From contig CAYRFQ010000093.1 in NCBI GenBank assembly GCA_964423615.1, forward strand, positions 1 through 32,092: a stretch of 32,092 nt of DNA. The letters are read 5' to 3'. Positions within the stretch are counted from its first letter, which is position 1. Every line of letters starts with the position of its first letter. Below the pieces are notes generated by a model, which ran no database searches, was not told the origin of the DNA, and worked only from the letters and a program-made list of their open reading frames with translations. The position numbers were made by a program, and so were the translations under genes. This document shows, one piece after another, positions 8,751-16,910 of this stretch. Source of the stretch: CAYRFQ01 sp964423615. GTDB lineage: Bacteria > Planctomycetota > Planctomycetia > Gemmatales > Gemmataceae.

Positions 8751-9629
8751 ATGACCACCATCCTCACGATCGACGATTCTCCAGTCGACCAACGTCTTGC
8801 TGGTGCTTTTCTTGAGTCACAAGGGTGTACACCCATCTACGCTTCCAATGGGTCCCAGGCGGTCGAAATACTCAGACACGGGCAACCCGACGCGGTGTTG
8901 ACGGATTTGCAGATGCCCGAGATGAACGGTTTGGAACTGGTGAAACACGTGCGCCGCCATTTCCCCAACCTCCCTGTGATCTTGATGACGGCCTTCGGGA
9001 GCGAGGAAATCGCCCTCCAAGCCTTACTTGCCGGAGCGTCGAGTTACGTCCGAAAACAACACTTGCGGCGCGACCTCGGCGAAGCCCTTCGTGTCGTCCT
9101 CGCGGCCGTCGAAACGGTCCAACAACGAGACCAAGTTCGTCATCTGTTGGTGGACAGCAAGGCCCGATTTGTCTTGGGCTACGAACGGGGAAGCCCTCAA
9201 GCCCTTGTCCACCACCTATGCAGTGCCTTGGAAGGGATCAATTTTTGTGATCAAACCGGACTCCTCCAGATCGCCACGGCGTTGACCGAGGCCCTGACGA
9301 ACGCCATCGACCACGGCAACTTGGAGTTGGATTCTGACCTACGGGATTCACCTGGAAATCAGTACCGCGAGTTGGGAAATGAACGAGCCAAGACGCCACC
9401 GTACTGTGACCGAAAAGTCTACGTCACCATTCACCTCTCTGCTGCTGAAGTACGCTACACGATACGGGATGAGGGTGCTGGGTTCGACCACACCACCCTT
9501 CTCGACCCAACCGATCCCGAAAATCTGTTGAAAGCGAGCGGCCGTGGGATCATGTTGATTCGCACCTTCATGGACGAAACTTGGTACAACAGTGAAGGCA
9601 ACGAACTGACGATGGTCAAGCGGCGTTAA
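8751..9629 (+). CDS. Response regulator receiver fused to RsbW-like HATPase
   Basis: A 292-residue protein. ATG 8751 follows AAGGAG; the frame is open back to 8478, but those codons look non-coding. Residues 1-120 are a CheY-like receiver: acidic pair Asp8/Asp9, phospho-acceptor Asp52 in VLTDLQMPEMNG, and the conserved switch Lys in SYVRKQHL. Residues ~150-292 form a GHKL ATPase of the serine-kinase/anti-sigma (HATPase_c_2) type: N-box EALTNAIDHGN, G1 DEGAGFD, G2 SGRGIMLIRTFMDE. It has no dimerisation/phospho-His helix and no transmembrane segment, so it is not a classical histidine kinase. It probably controls a partner (anti-sigma antagonist or protein substrate) in response to phosphorylation by an unlinked kinase. 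An RNA- or DNA-binding output domain is absent. Confidence 0.9.
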   Translation: MTTILTIDDSPVDQRLAGAFLESQGCTPIYASNGSQAVEILRHGQPDAVLTDLQMPEMNGLELVKHVRRHFPNLPVILMTAFGSEEIALQALLAGASSYVRKQHLRRDLGEALRVVLAAVETVQQRDQVRHLLVDSKARFVLGYERGSPQALVHHLCSALEGINFCDQTGLLQIATALTEALTNAIDHGNLELDSDLRDSPGNQYRELGNERAKTPPYCDRKVYVTIHLSAAEVRYTIRDEGAGFDHTTLLDPTDPENLLKASGRGIMLIRTFMDETWYNSEGNELTMVKRR

Positions 9630-9883
9630 GGTCGGTATTCGCAGGTCTTTCCACTTCTTCGGTGATCAAGAGCCATGCCAAGGCCGAAGTCTCCAGGATG
9701 AAAGTAGTTTGATGATTGGGCAAATCGCGAAGTCAGAGTACCAGAGAGGCCAATCTCCTCATCTTTCAACTAGCTTGTCATACGCTCCAGTACCTTCGCA
9801 GGTCTCACAATGAACCAGCGCAAACCCAACACGCTCTTCCTTCGTCTCCTTTGCCCAACCGTCCGACCGTTCTTTCTTGCAGT

Positions 9884-10897
9884 TTATTTTCCTTTGATGA
9901 TCTTGATCATCGCTCTGGCTGACGCATCACCAACGAGGCAGTAACTTTCCGCCGAGTTGTGCCAGTGGCTTTTTTGGCGACCTGGCTTATGCCTTTGGAA
10001 ATGACGTGTGGGCACGGCAACGCAGTAATCGTGCTTCTTGGCCGCCGCCATCTGGGCTGGCTCGATGCTTTTGGCCAGGAAGCCCGCCACACGCGTTGCC
10101 TTTGGTCCCCCCATGCCGCTCGTGGCGATCACGAACGGTAGTTTCTTGTTCCCCAGGTCTTTGCGAATGTCCTGGATGAAGTTGGACATATTCTTTTCGT
10201 ATTCGGCAGCGAATTCTCGGTTTGTCGCGTCGTTCCAACCTTGATGCCAAAAGAACCCAGCAATCTCATAACCTTGCCCTTGGTAGTCGGGGAAGTGCTT
10301 TTTGAGGTCGTCGAGGACTTCTCGAACTTCCGACAGCGTTTGTCGATACTTTGAGCCGATGACTTTCTTGAACTCAGCCATGGTCATCTTGGGGTTTCTT
10401 CTCTTCGCCCCCTTCAACAGTTTTTCCAGGACTTCTTCGCTGGGCATGCCCGAACTGGGTGGTCGGAAAGTCATAGCGATGGCCTGTCCGCCCCAGGCAC
10501 ATTTGATCAACAGAACTTGCTCGTCCAAGTAATCTCCGATGACGTGTCCGAAAGCCAAAGCCGGACCAATGCTCTTGTCGTTCGCCCCCAGGCCCACCTT
10601 GAGGTTACACTTGGTGACCACGCCTTTGCCGCTCTTGTGGTAGTACCAAACGTCGGGGCGTTCGACCCACTGTCCAGCTTTTTTCAAGTACGAAAACTGT
10701 TTTTGTTGGGCCGCGTAGTCGAGGTCGCCGTCTTTGCCCATACTGATACGGCCGTGGCCTTGCATGTTTGACTGGCCAGCAAGGATGAAGACTTTGACAG
10801 GCTTCTTCTGTTCGCTTCGCCCTTGCAAGGGTGCCATCACAGCGATAATCACCACGAGGATGGCGAACGCTCCTTTGTGGAATCGAAAGCGAGTCAT
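9884..10897 (-). CDS. Secreted SASA/CE6-type carbohydrate acetylesterase
   Basis: A 337-residue exported protein. ATG 10897 is preceded by AAGGAG and opens a signal peptide (KGAFAILVVIIAVMAPLQG). The SGNH-like motif FILAGQSNMQGHGR gives nucleophile Ser43, and FFWHQGWNDA further on supplies the expected catalytic His block. Both are hallmarks of the DUF303/SASA family (sialate O-acetylesterase and CE6 acetylxylan esterases). The expected reaction is removal of O-acetyl groups from complex polysaccharides in the periplasm or outside the cell; which sugar is unknown. It is common beside sulfatases in planctomycetes, although the sulfatase here lies 15 kb away. The length is normal and the frame intact. 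It is divergent from the YhaM-like gene. Confidence 0.88.
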   Translation of the reverse strand: MTRFRFHKGAFAILVVIIAVMAPLQGRSEQKKPVKVFILAGQSNMQGHGRISMGKDGDLDYAAQQKQFSYLKKAGQWVERPDVWYYHKSGKGVVTKCNLKVGLGANDKSIGPALAFGHVIGDYLDEQVLLIKCAWGGQAIAMTFRPPSSGMPSEEVLEKLLKGAKRRNPKMTMAEFKKVIGSKYRQTLSEVREVLDDLKKHFPDYQGQGYEIAGFFWHQGWNDATNREFAAEYEKNMSNFIQDIRKDLGNKKLPFVIATSGMGGPKATRVAGFLAKSIEPAQMAAAKKHDYCVAVPTRHFQRHKPGRQKSHWHNSAESYCLVGDASARAMIKIIKGK

Positions 10898-11202
10898 AAA
10901 CGAATACTCCTTGATGTAGATTCCTGAGTCATTGAGGCTCAACTCTGACAACGTGCGTTCCCTCATGACTCCAAACCCTTTCTAGTACTTCGGTCAACAA
11001 ACTGCAAACGCTAGTCCTGAAACAACTCTCTGGTCAAACGACTGCTGCAATCCCAAACTGGGGTTTCAGACCGGTGACCAATTAGTTCAACGCAATGAGA
11101 CTCCTCCAAAATCGACCAAATTCCCTGCTTGATTCGCTCCTGCGTATTCCCTATTCTCATCTTTTTGGACACTTCTCCAAGAATTGGAGCACAAGCGTTA
11201 TT
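10898..11202. other. 305-bp divergent intergenic region
   Basis: This is the gap between the divergent starts of the esterase gene (10897, minus) and the YhaM-like gene (11203, plus). The upstream extension of the latter frame to 11095 is open, but I see nothing supporting translation there. No hairpin, repeat or RNA gene was recognised; it presumably carries two promoters. Confidence 0.45.
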
Positions 11203-12207
11203 ATGTCGCGGCAATTCATCAACCAGTTGAACGACGGCGAATCCATCAACGAAGTCTATCTCGTCAGCGAAAAGCAGCTTCGGGCTAACCGCAACGGGAA
11301 CTTGTTCATTCAGCTGGAACTGCGCGATAGAACGGGCTCTATGAGTGCCCGATTGTGGAATGCTGGGGAAAACCTCTTCAAATCCTTCGAGCAGGGCGAC
11401 TTCTTGCGGGTCCAGGGAAAAGTCCAGTTATTCCAGGGGGCCTTGCAGATCATCTTGAACCACATCGACCGGATTCCCAGCGAAGAGATCGACCTGGCGG
11501 ACTTCTTGCCCCATACCGAGCAAGACGTCAGCAAACTCTTCGATAAACTCCGAACAACCCTCCTGCGAGTTGAGAATCCCCACCTACGGGGTCTGGTAGA
11601 ATGCTTTTTAATGGATGAAGATTTTGTACGCGACTTTTGTCGAGCGCCTGCAGGAATTCGCAACCATCACGCATATCTGGGTGGACTTCTGGAGCACGTC
11701 GTGAATATGCTGGAAGCAGCGGATCGCGTGTTGCCACTTTATCCGGAGGTCGATCGTGATTTACTCCTGATGGGCATCTTGTTCCACGACGTTGGGAAGA
11801 TACGAGAATTGAGCTATGGCCGGGTCTTCAGCTACACCGACGAAGGCCAACTCGTCGGACACATCGTCATGGGCGTCGAAATGGTCAACGAGAAGATTCC
11901 CCAGGTTCCCGACCTGACTGGTGAACCTTTTCCGACCGAATTGCTTCTAAGAATTAAGCACATGATCCTCAGTCACCACGGGACTTATGAGTTCGGAAGC
12001 CCCAAGTTGCCCATGACACCCGAAGCCATTGCTTTGCACTATCTTGACAATCTCGACGCCAAGGTTCATACGTTCACCCGCGACATTCGCGAAGATGCTA
12101 ATCAAAGTTCACCCTGGACGGCCTTCAATCAGTCCCTCCAGCGGCGTTTATTCAAAGGTGGAAGCGGTCCCGGCGTCTCGGCGGATGACGTGGAAGGAGT
12201 CGATTGA
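11203..12207 (+). CDS. YhaM-type 3'-5' exoribonuclease (OB-fold + HD)
   Basis: A 334-residue protein. An N-terminal OB-fold (~15-95: YLVSEKQLRANRNGNLFIQL, then MSARLWNAG) would bind single-stranded nucleic acid. A C-terminal HD metal-dependent hydrolase follows: His155/His156 in NHHAYLGGLLEH, His195-Asp196 in FHDVGK, and later LSHHGTYEFGSP. This order and length match Bacillus YhaM (314 residues), a 3'-5' exoribonuclease that also degrades single-stranded DNA. ATG 11203 is the most likely start because the OB-fold begins immediately after; the upstream GGAG is rather distant (about 14 bases). RNase R lies 164 bp downstream in the same direction, so both may act in RNA turnover and may share a transcript. 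Confidence 0.88.
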   Translation: MSRQFINQLNDGESINEVYLVSEKQLRANRNGNLFIQLELRDRTGSMSARLWNAGENLFKSFEQGDFLRVQGKVQLFQGALQIILNHIDRIPSEEIDLADFLPHTEQDVSKLFDKLRTTLLRVENPHLRGLVECFLMDEDFVRDFCRAPAGIRNHHAYLGGLLEHVVNMLEAADRVLPLYPEVDRDLLLMGILFHDVGKIRELSYGRVFSYTDEGQLVGHIVMGVEMVNEKIPQVPDLTGEPFPTELLLRIKHMILSHHGTYEFGSPKLPMTPEAIALHYLDNLDAKVHTFTRDIREDANQSSPWTAFNQSLQRRLFKGGSGPGVSADDVEGVD

Positions 12208-12371
12208 GAAATTTGTCATTGCGAAGTAAAAGGGAAGACGCCGAAAGGAAGATCGACAATCCACGCGGGGAAATGAAACTCAGTAAGACGGCCCTATTGG
12301 AGCATCTTACGGCCTTTCGTCCGACCCTGATATTTACTTCATCCATTCCTTATTGTTGATTCCCCAAAGCC

Positions 12372-14597
12372 ATGCCCCGTTTCGAAAACATCATCTTGAC
12401 CACCGTCGCCCGGAAAAACTACCAACCGGTCAAACCCAAAATATTAGCCAAGAAACTGGGCGTGGCAGCCTCCGAATATTCGGACTTCCGGCGGACCCTC
12501 AAGAAACTCCACAAGCAAGGTCGGATCGAGTTCGGAAAGAACCACACCATCCGACAAATCCAACCTCACGGCACTGCCACGGGTGTCTTCCGGAAGGCCA
12601 ATGCCGGATACGGATTCGTCCGTCCGTCCGGGTCGACTGGCCAGGGCAACAACGAAATATTCATTCCCGAACATCGCACACTCGACGCCTCCTCAGGCGA
12701 CGAGGTGATGGTCCGGATCCTCAAAAAACCCAATCGCTCGGACTTGGGACCGTCGGGGGAAATCCTCCAGGTCCTCGAACGCGCCACACGACAATTCGTC
12801 GGGACGTACCTCGAGAGGGACGGTCAAGGGTTCGTTCGCGTCGACGGGACGATCTTCGCACACAGCGTTTTGGTCGGCGATCCCGGAGCCAAAGGCGCCA
12901 AGCCCCAGGATAAAGTCGTCTTCGAGATGATCCGATTCCCGACGGCGGAAGACCGCGGAGAAGGCGTCATCACCGAAGTCCTCGGCGAACGAGGGAAACC
13001 CGGCGTCGACCTCCTGTCGGTCATGCGGGAATTCAATCTCCCCGAGAAGTTCCCCGAAGAGGTCCTCGAAGAGGCCCGACATGCCGCCGCCGCTTTCAAC
13101 GAGAGAGACCTCTACGGTCGCGAAGACTTCACCAAGACGCTCACGATCACCATCGATCCCGTCGATGCCCGTGACTTTGACGACGCGGTGTCACTGATGC
13201 ACGACCCGAAGTCGCGGCACTGGTTCCTGACCGTCCACATCGCCGACGTCGCCCACTTCGCCCCGCCGGGGAGCCTGCTCGACCGCGAAGCCCGCAAACG
13301 AGCTACGAGCGTCTACCTGCCGCAACGCGTGATCCCGATGTTCCCGGAGATTATATCGAACAACCTGGCGAGCCTCCAACAAGGCCGAGTTCGGTACGTC
13401 AAGACGGTCCAGATCGAGTTCACGCCCGAAGGCCAGGTCGTTCACACACGATTCGCCAACGCAGCCATTAAGGTCTTCCAGCGGTTCGCGTATCAGCAGG
13501 TGATGGACTTCCTCGATCGACACGATGCGGCCCAGGCCAGTAACTCCAACGGCACGTTGACGCAGTCGAACTCGGATTCGAACGTGGCTACCGTTCCGGC
13601 CGTCAAGATTCATCCGGAAGTCGCCGCGATGTTGTTGAAGATGCGCGAATTCGCCATGGTCTTGCGGCAACGGCGGTTGCGTCGTGGTGCGTTGGAACTC
13701 GACATGCCCGAAGCCGAGTTGGAGTACGACAACGAAGGCAAGGTCGTTGGAGCCCACTTCGCCAAGCACGACGTGAGCCACCAGATCATCGAAGAGTTCA
13801 TGCTCGCGGCCAACGAAGCCGTGGCCCAACAATTCGACGACATGAACGTGGCGATCTTGCGACGCGTCCACCCACCGCCAATTCACAGCAAGTTGATAGC
13901 GTTCGGACAGTTCGCTCGCATCCTCGGGTACAAGATCACCCACGAGACGGACCGGTTTGCCCTCCAGCGAGTCCTCAAGCAATCGTCGAGTGAACCCGAT
14001 AAGTACGCCGTCCATTACGCGTTGTTGCGGAGTCTCAAGCAGGCCGTTTACAGCCCTAAGGTCGAAGCCCACTACGCCCTGGCGAGCGACAATTATTGCC
14101 ACTTCACTTCGCCAATCCGCCGTTACCCCGACCTCGTCGTCCACCGATTGTTGGAACAATGGCTCCAGACCCGGAAAGCCGGCAGCGACGTGACCGAGTT
14201 GACGGCCATCGGCGAGCACTGCAGCAAGATGGAGCGACGGGCCGAGTTGGCCGAGCGTGAGCTGATCAAGACGAAGTTGCTCATGTACATGAGCGAGCGT
14301 ATCGACGAAGAGTACGAAGTCATCATCACCGGCGTGGCCGACTACGGGTTCTATGCCCAGCCCGAAAACTTACCCGTCGAGGGCCTCGTCCGTGTCACGA
14401 CCATGAACGACGACTATTACTACTTCGACGAGGCTGGACACAGTCTCATCGGCAAGAAGCACGGGCGGAGTTTCCGACTCGGGGACACCGTCAAGGTTCA
14501 AGTCGCTCGGGTCGATCTGCAAAAGCGTCAGATGGATTTTCGTATCGTCGGGAATGGCCCCCCGATGGCTAAGAAACCTCGAAAGCGACGACGATAG
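12372..14597 (+). CDS. rnr: Ribonuclease R
   Basis: A 741-residue RNase II/RNB family exonuclease that degrades structured RNA 3' to 5'. Domain order: an N-terminal winged-helix-like region (PVKPKILAKKLGVAASEYSD), cold-shock/OB domains (GVFRKANAGYGFVRPSG, and a second around 140-200), the catalytic RNB domain with the Asp cluster DPVDARDFDD (Asp262, 268, 270, 271), and a C-terminal S1 domain (ITGVADYGFYAQPENLPVEGLV), ending in a basic tail (KKPRKRRR) suited to RNA binding. ATG 12372 gives the full family length. An insertion rich in Asn/Ser (~395-410, SNSNGTLTQSNSDSN) interrupts the RNB domain and looks like a lineage-specific loop. It follows the YhaM-like gene. Confidence 0.96.
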   Translation: MPRFENIILTTVARKNYQPVKPKILAKKLGVAASEYSDFRRTLKKLHKQGRIEFGKNHTIRQIQPHGTATGVFRKANAGYGFVRPSGSTGQGNNEIFIPEHRTLDASSGDEVMVRILKKPNRSDLGPSGEILQVLERATRQFVGTYLERDGQGFVRVDGTIFAHSVLVGDPGAKGAKPQDKVVFEMIRFPTAEDRGEGVITEVLGERGKPGVDLLSVMREFNLPEKFPEEVLEEARHAAAAFNERDLYGREDFTKTLTITIDPVDARDFDDAVSLMHDPKSRHWFLTVHIADVAHFAPPGSLLDREARKRATSVYLPQRVIPMFPEIISNNLASLQQGRVRYVKTVQIEFTPEGQVVHTRFANAAIKVFQRFAYQQVMDFLDRHDAAQASNSNGTLTQSNSDSNVATVPAVKIHPEVAAMLLKMREFAMVLRQRRLRRGALELDMPEAELEYDNEGKVVGAHFAKHDVSHQIIEEFMLAANEAVAQQFDDMNVAILRRVHPPPIHSKLIAFGQFARILGYKITHETDRFALQRVLKQSSSEPDKYAVHYALLRSLKQAVYSPKVEAHYALASDNYCHFTSPIRRYPDLVVHRLLEQWLQTRKAGSDVTELTAIGEHCSKMERRAELAERELIKTKLLMYMSERIDEEYEVIITGVADYGFYAQPENLPVEGLVRVTTMNDDYYYFDEAGHSLIGKKHGRSFRLGDTVKVQVARVDLQKRQMDFRIVGNGPPMAKKPRKRRR

Positions 14598-14614
14598 CTA
14601 CAAAAGCCAGAACC

Positions 14615-14646
14615 CAAGAGACAAGCTCAAGAGACAAGACTCAAGA
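14615..14646 (+). repeat. Short direct repeat after rnr
   Basis: CAAGAGACAAG-CTC (14615-14627) is followed directly by CAAGAGACAAGACTC (14628-14642) and a further CAAGA. This purine-rich direct repeat sits between the rnr stop and the outer end of the decayed IS630 element. It may be low-complexity DNA at an old insertion boundary; no function is claimed. Confidence 0.45.
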
Positions 14647-15475
14647 TGTCCGTTTCATAAGTTCGTCGCCAGTTCCTCGTCGGGCTTTCTTCGCCGATAG
14701 GGACGTGACAGATGAAGTAATCGCTCATAGAGCACAGGTCGGCGACCGAACCACGCCCGACCCCTGCGACGTTCCCTCTTGGTCTTCTCAAAGGGTGTCC
14801 CACGAACCAACGGTTGACCGATGTACGTCCAACGATACGGATGTGCCGAACGCAAATTGTAGTCCCAAAGTTAGCGATTCAAACGGTTCTCCAAGTCCCG
14901 GATCGATACAAAACCGCCTCGCTTGAAGAACTGACGGGCCAACACGCGGAAGAACAACTCGACTTGGTTAAGCCACGAACCATGAACCGGCACGAAATGG
15001 AATACGTGCTTGTGCTCGGGGTCACTCAAGAACGCCCGGCGTTGCTTCTGGGTCTTGAGACTCTTCGGATGAAACCCAACCCCACACAGTTGGGCCACAC
15101 TCTGGCACAATTCCAACGACAGGTGGGTGTTGAGGTTGTCCAGAACCCAGTTGTACGAAGCGTTCTCGCCACTGGCTGACGGTGTGTCGGTCACAACCGA
15201 GTTGGGCGGCGATGACTTGGTTGGAGGGATTCTCATCTGTCGCGGCCAGCAAGATGATGCGACAGCGAAAGACCAACGCTTGGGGTGTTGAGCGAGCCCG
15301 GCACAACGATTGAAGTTGTTGGCGAACGTCCTGGGAGAGTTCGACGCGAGAGGCAAACGGACGAGGCATGGGAACCTTCCTGGAAAAACAACAATGCGAG
15401 ACCCTTTGCAAGGTATCATGACAACTCCAAACATCTGCGGCAAGAGACTTGCGGCGATTTTAAGAAACAGACATC
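14645..15475 (-). mobile_element. Decayed IS630-family element with recognisable terminal repeats
   Basis: The left end starting GATGTCCGTTTC (14645 onward) and the inverse complement of the right end (reading in from 15475, GATGTCTGTTTC) agree at 24 of the outer 32 positions by my alignment, marking imperfect terminal inverted repeats. The element is only 831 bp, shorter than the usual 1.0-1.2 kb, because the transposase gene inside is deleted and frameshifted. IS630 elements duplicate a TA dinucleotide. TA is present on the right (15476-15477), but the left flank reads AA, so the duplication has decayed or the left boundary is off by a few bases. An intact IS630 element starts right after the TA. 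Confidence 0.75.
14655..15369 (-). pseudogene. IS630-family transposase remnant
   Basis: Three pieces of one transposase lie in different frames on the minus strand. The N-terminal helix-turn-helix part starts at 15369 (MPRPFASRVELSQDVRQQL ... CDRHTVSQWRERFVQLG). It is joined directly to the second catalytic-Asp block (WVLDNLNTHLSLEL) and the block carrying the catalytic Glu (VHGSWLNQVELFF), which ends at a TAA at 14871-14873. The C-terminal tail (SAHPYRWTYIGQPLVRGTPF) continues in another frame to 14655. Compared with the intact IS630 protein next door, roughly 200 residues including the first catalytic Asp are missing, and there is at least one further frameshift. It cannot encode an active enzyme, although its terminal repeats might still be substrates for a related transposase. 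Confidence 0.85.
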
Positions 15476-15477
15476 TA

Positions 15478-15506
15478 GTACAGGTTGTCAGCAAATAGTC
15501 TTGCAT
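15478..15506 (+). repeat. Left terminal inverted repeat of the intact IS630 element
   Basis: A 29-base repeat, GTACA...TTGCAT, paired with 16880-16908. The best conserved blocks are GTACA, GTCAGCA and TGCAT. It is preceded by TA. Confidence 0.8.
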
Positions 15507-15573
15507 GTCAGTGAATATTTGTTTTACCTTCCTATCTTCTCAAATTCTCCAAAGATACAGGAAGGATTCGTTT

Positions 15574-16848
15574 ATGCCAGGACAAGCCGCGAAAGTCATC
15601 ATCACCGAGCGACAACAAAAAATTCTCGATGCCTTGGCTCGATCGCGAACCGTCTCGCGAACCTTGAGCCAACGAGCTCAGATTGTTTTGGCGGCTTTCC
15701 AAGGCCACAAAAACCAACACATCGTCGAAATCGTTGGGCTCTCCCGAAACCAAGTCGGTCTTGGGAGACGACGATGGAGAGACAACTTCGAAAGGCTCGT
15801 GAACATCGAGTGCCAACAAGGCCCCAGGGCCTTGAACAAAGCTATCCAAGAGCTTCTTTCCGACGCTCACCGGTCCGGTTCGCCCGGCAAGTTCACACCC
15901 GAACAACTCGCTCAAATTATTGCCATCGCTTGCGAGGACCCCAACGATTCGGGTCGGCCAGTCAGTCACTGGACACCGGCCGAATTGGCCAACGAAGTCA
16001 TCACCCGAGGGATTGTCGAATCGATTTCGACAACCACTATTCGAGAGTTGCTGCGTCAAGCCGAGTTGAAACCTCATCGGAGCAGGTACTGGTTGCATTG
16101 CCAACAGAAAGACCAAGACCCTCAAGCGTTTGCCCAACAAGTCGAAATTGTCTGTGCTTGCTACGCTCAAGCTCAGGAACTTTTCGTCTCCTTTCACACG
16201 CACACCATCAGCGTCGATGAGATGACAGGCATCCAGGCACTCCAACGCATCGCCCCAACCCAACGGGCCAAACCAGGACGGATCGAACGTGTCGAGTTTG
16301 AGTACCAACGCCACGGCACAACAACGCTCATCGCCAACTTCCATGTCGCTACAGGCCAGGTCGTTTCTCCTACATTGGGACCGACCCGAACAGAAATCGA
16401 TTTTGCCAACCACATCGAGCCAACGATCCAGACCGACCCGGCGGCGAGTTGGATTTTTGTATGTGATCAACTCAACACTCACCAAAGCGAATCGTTGGTC
16501 CGTTTGGTCGCCCGCGAGTGCGGCATCTGTGAGTCTGAGTTGGGAGTCAAAGGCAAGCGCGGCATCCTCAAGAGTATGGCCTCTCGCAAGGCGTTTTTGG
16601 AAGATTCGAGTCATCGGATTCGATTCGTCTACACGCCCAAACATTGTTCTTGGCTCAACCAGATCGAGTTGTGGTTTAGCATCTTGGCCAGGCGTTTGCT
16701 CAAACGCAGCAGCTTCGTTTCGATCGAGGACTTGAATCAACGCATCGAGAACTTCATCGATTCCTTCAACAAAACGATGGCCAAGCCGTTTCGTTGGACG
16801 TACAAAGGCCGTCCGTTGCAAGCCGGTCTACCGGCGGAAGCTGGGTAA
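15574..16848 (+). CDS. IS630-family DDE transposase, intact
   Basis: A 424-residue transposase. ATG 15574 has GGAAGG about 8 bases upstream; the frame extends to 15505 but those codons cover the terminal repeat. The N-terminus has a helix-turn-helix region (RTLSQRAQIVLAAFQGHKNQ, then IVGLSRNQVG) and a second winged-helix-like part around 95-150. The RNase H-fold catalytic triad is visible: Asp215 in SVDEMTGIQ, Asp298 in CDQLNTHQS, Glu365 in SWLNQIELWFS. The Asp-Glu distance of 66 is longer than the classic D34E and resembles the long-spacer subgroup also seen in the neighbouring remnant. The tail PFRWTYKGRPLQA is typical for IS630. The enzyme inserts its element at TA. No inactivating change is seen. 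Confidence 0.93.
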   Translation: MPGQAAKVIITERQQKILDALARSRTVSRTLSQRAQIVLAAFQGHKNQHIVEIVGLSRNQVGLGRRRWRDNFERLVNIECQQGPRALNKAIQELLSDAHRSGSPGKFTPEQLAQIIAIACEDPNDSGRPVSHWTPAELANEVITRGIVESISTTTIRELLRQAELKPHRSRYWLHCQQKDQDPQAFAQQVEIVCACYAQAQELFVSFHTHTISVDEMTGIQALQRIAPTQRAKPGRIERVEFEYQRHGTTTLIANFHVATGQVVSPTLGPTRTEIDFANHIEPTIQTDPAASWIFVCDQLNTHQSESLVRLVARECGICESELGVKGKRGILKSMASRKAFLEDSSHRIRFVYTPKHCSWLNQIELWFSILARRLLKRSSFVSIEDLNQRIENFIDSFNKTMAKPFRWTYKGRPLQAGLPAEAG

Positions 16849-16879
16849 CACAAAACTACAATGATAAAATCAAACGCTG

Positions 16880-16908
16880 ATGCACTATTATCTGCTGACG
16901 CCATGTAC
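16880..16908 (-). repeat. Right terminal inverted repeat of the intact IS630 element
   Basis: Inverse counterpart of 15478-15506 (22 of 29 positions), followed by TA at 16909-16910. Confidence 0.8.
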
Positions 16909-16910
16909 TA

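Larger units (their letters stand above)
15478..16908 (+). mobile_element. Intact IS630-family insertion sequence (1431 bp, TA duplication)
   Basis: Terminal inverted repeats GTACAGGTTGTCAGCAAATA (inward from 15478) and GTACATGGCGTCAGCAGATA (inward from 16908, other strand) match at 22 of 29 positions. Both ends are flanked by TA (15476-15477 and 16909-16910), the target duplication typical of IS630/Tc1-mariner elements. One uninterrupted transposase gene fills the interior. The intact reading frame and clean duplication suggest a relatively recent arrival. It landed exactly at the outer end of the decayed IS630 element. Confidence 0.88.

Noticed and set aside
9657..9689. CTTCGG/CCGAAG inverted pair after the response regulator
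   Set aside because: Only 6 bp with a ~21-base loop and no T-run; too weak to call a terminator.
12283..12310. GTAAGA/TCTTAC pair between the YhaM-like gene and rnr
   Set aside because: A 6-bp AT-rich stem with a 16-base loop is too weak to support a regulatory call.
13191..14219. 342-codon open frame on the minus strand opposite rnr
   Set aside because: Antisense to the RNB domain of RNase R; Leu/Val/Arg-rich mirrored composition and no recognisable start signal.
15532..16821. 429-codon open frame on the minus strand opposite the IS630 transposase
   Set aside because: Antisense shadow of an intact transposase with all catalytic residues; no independent support.
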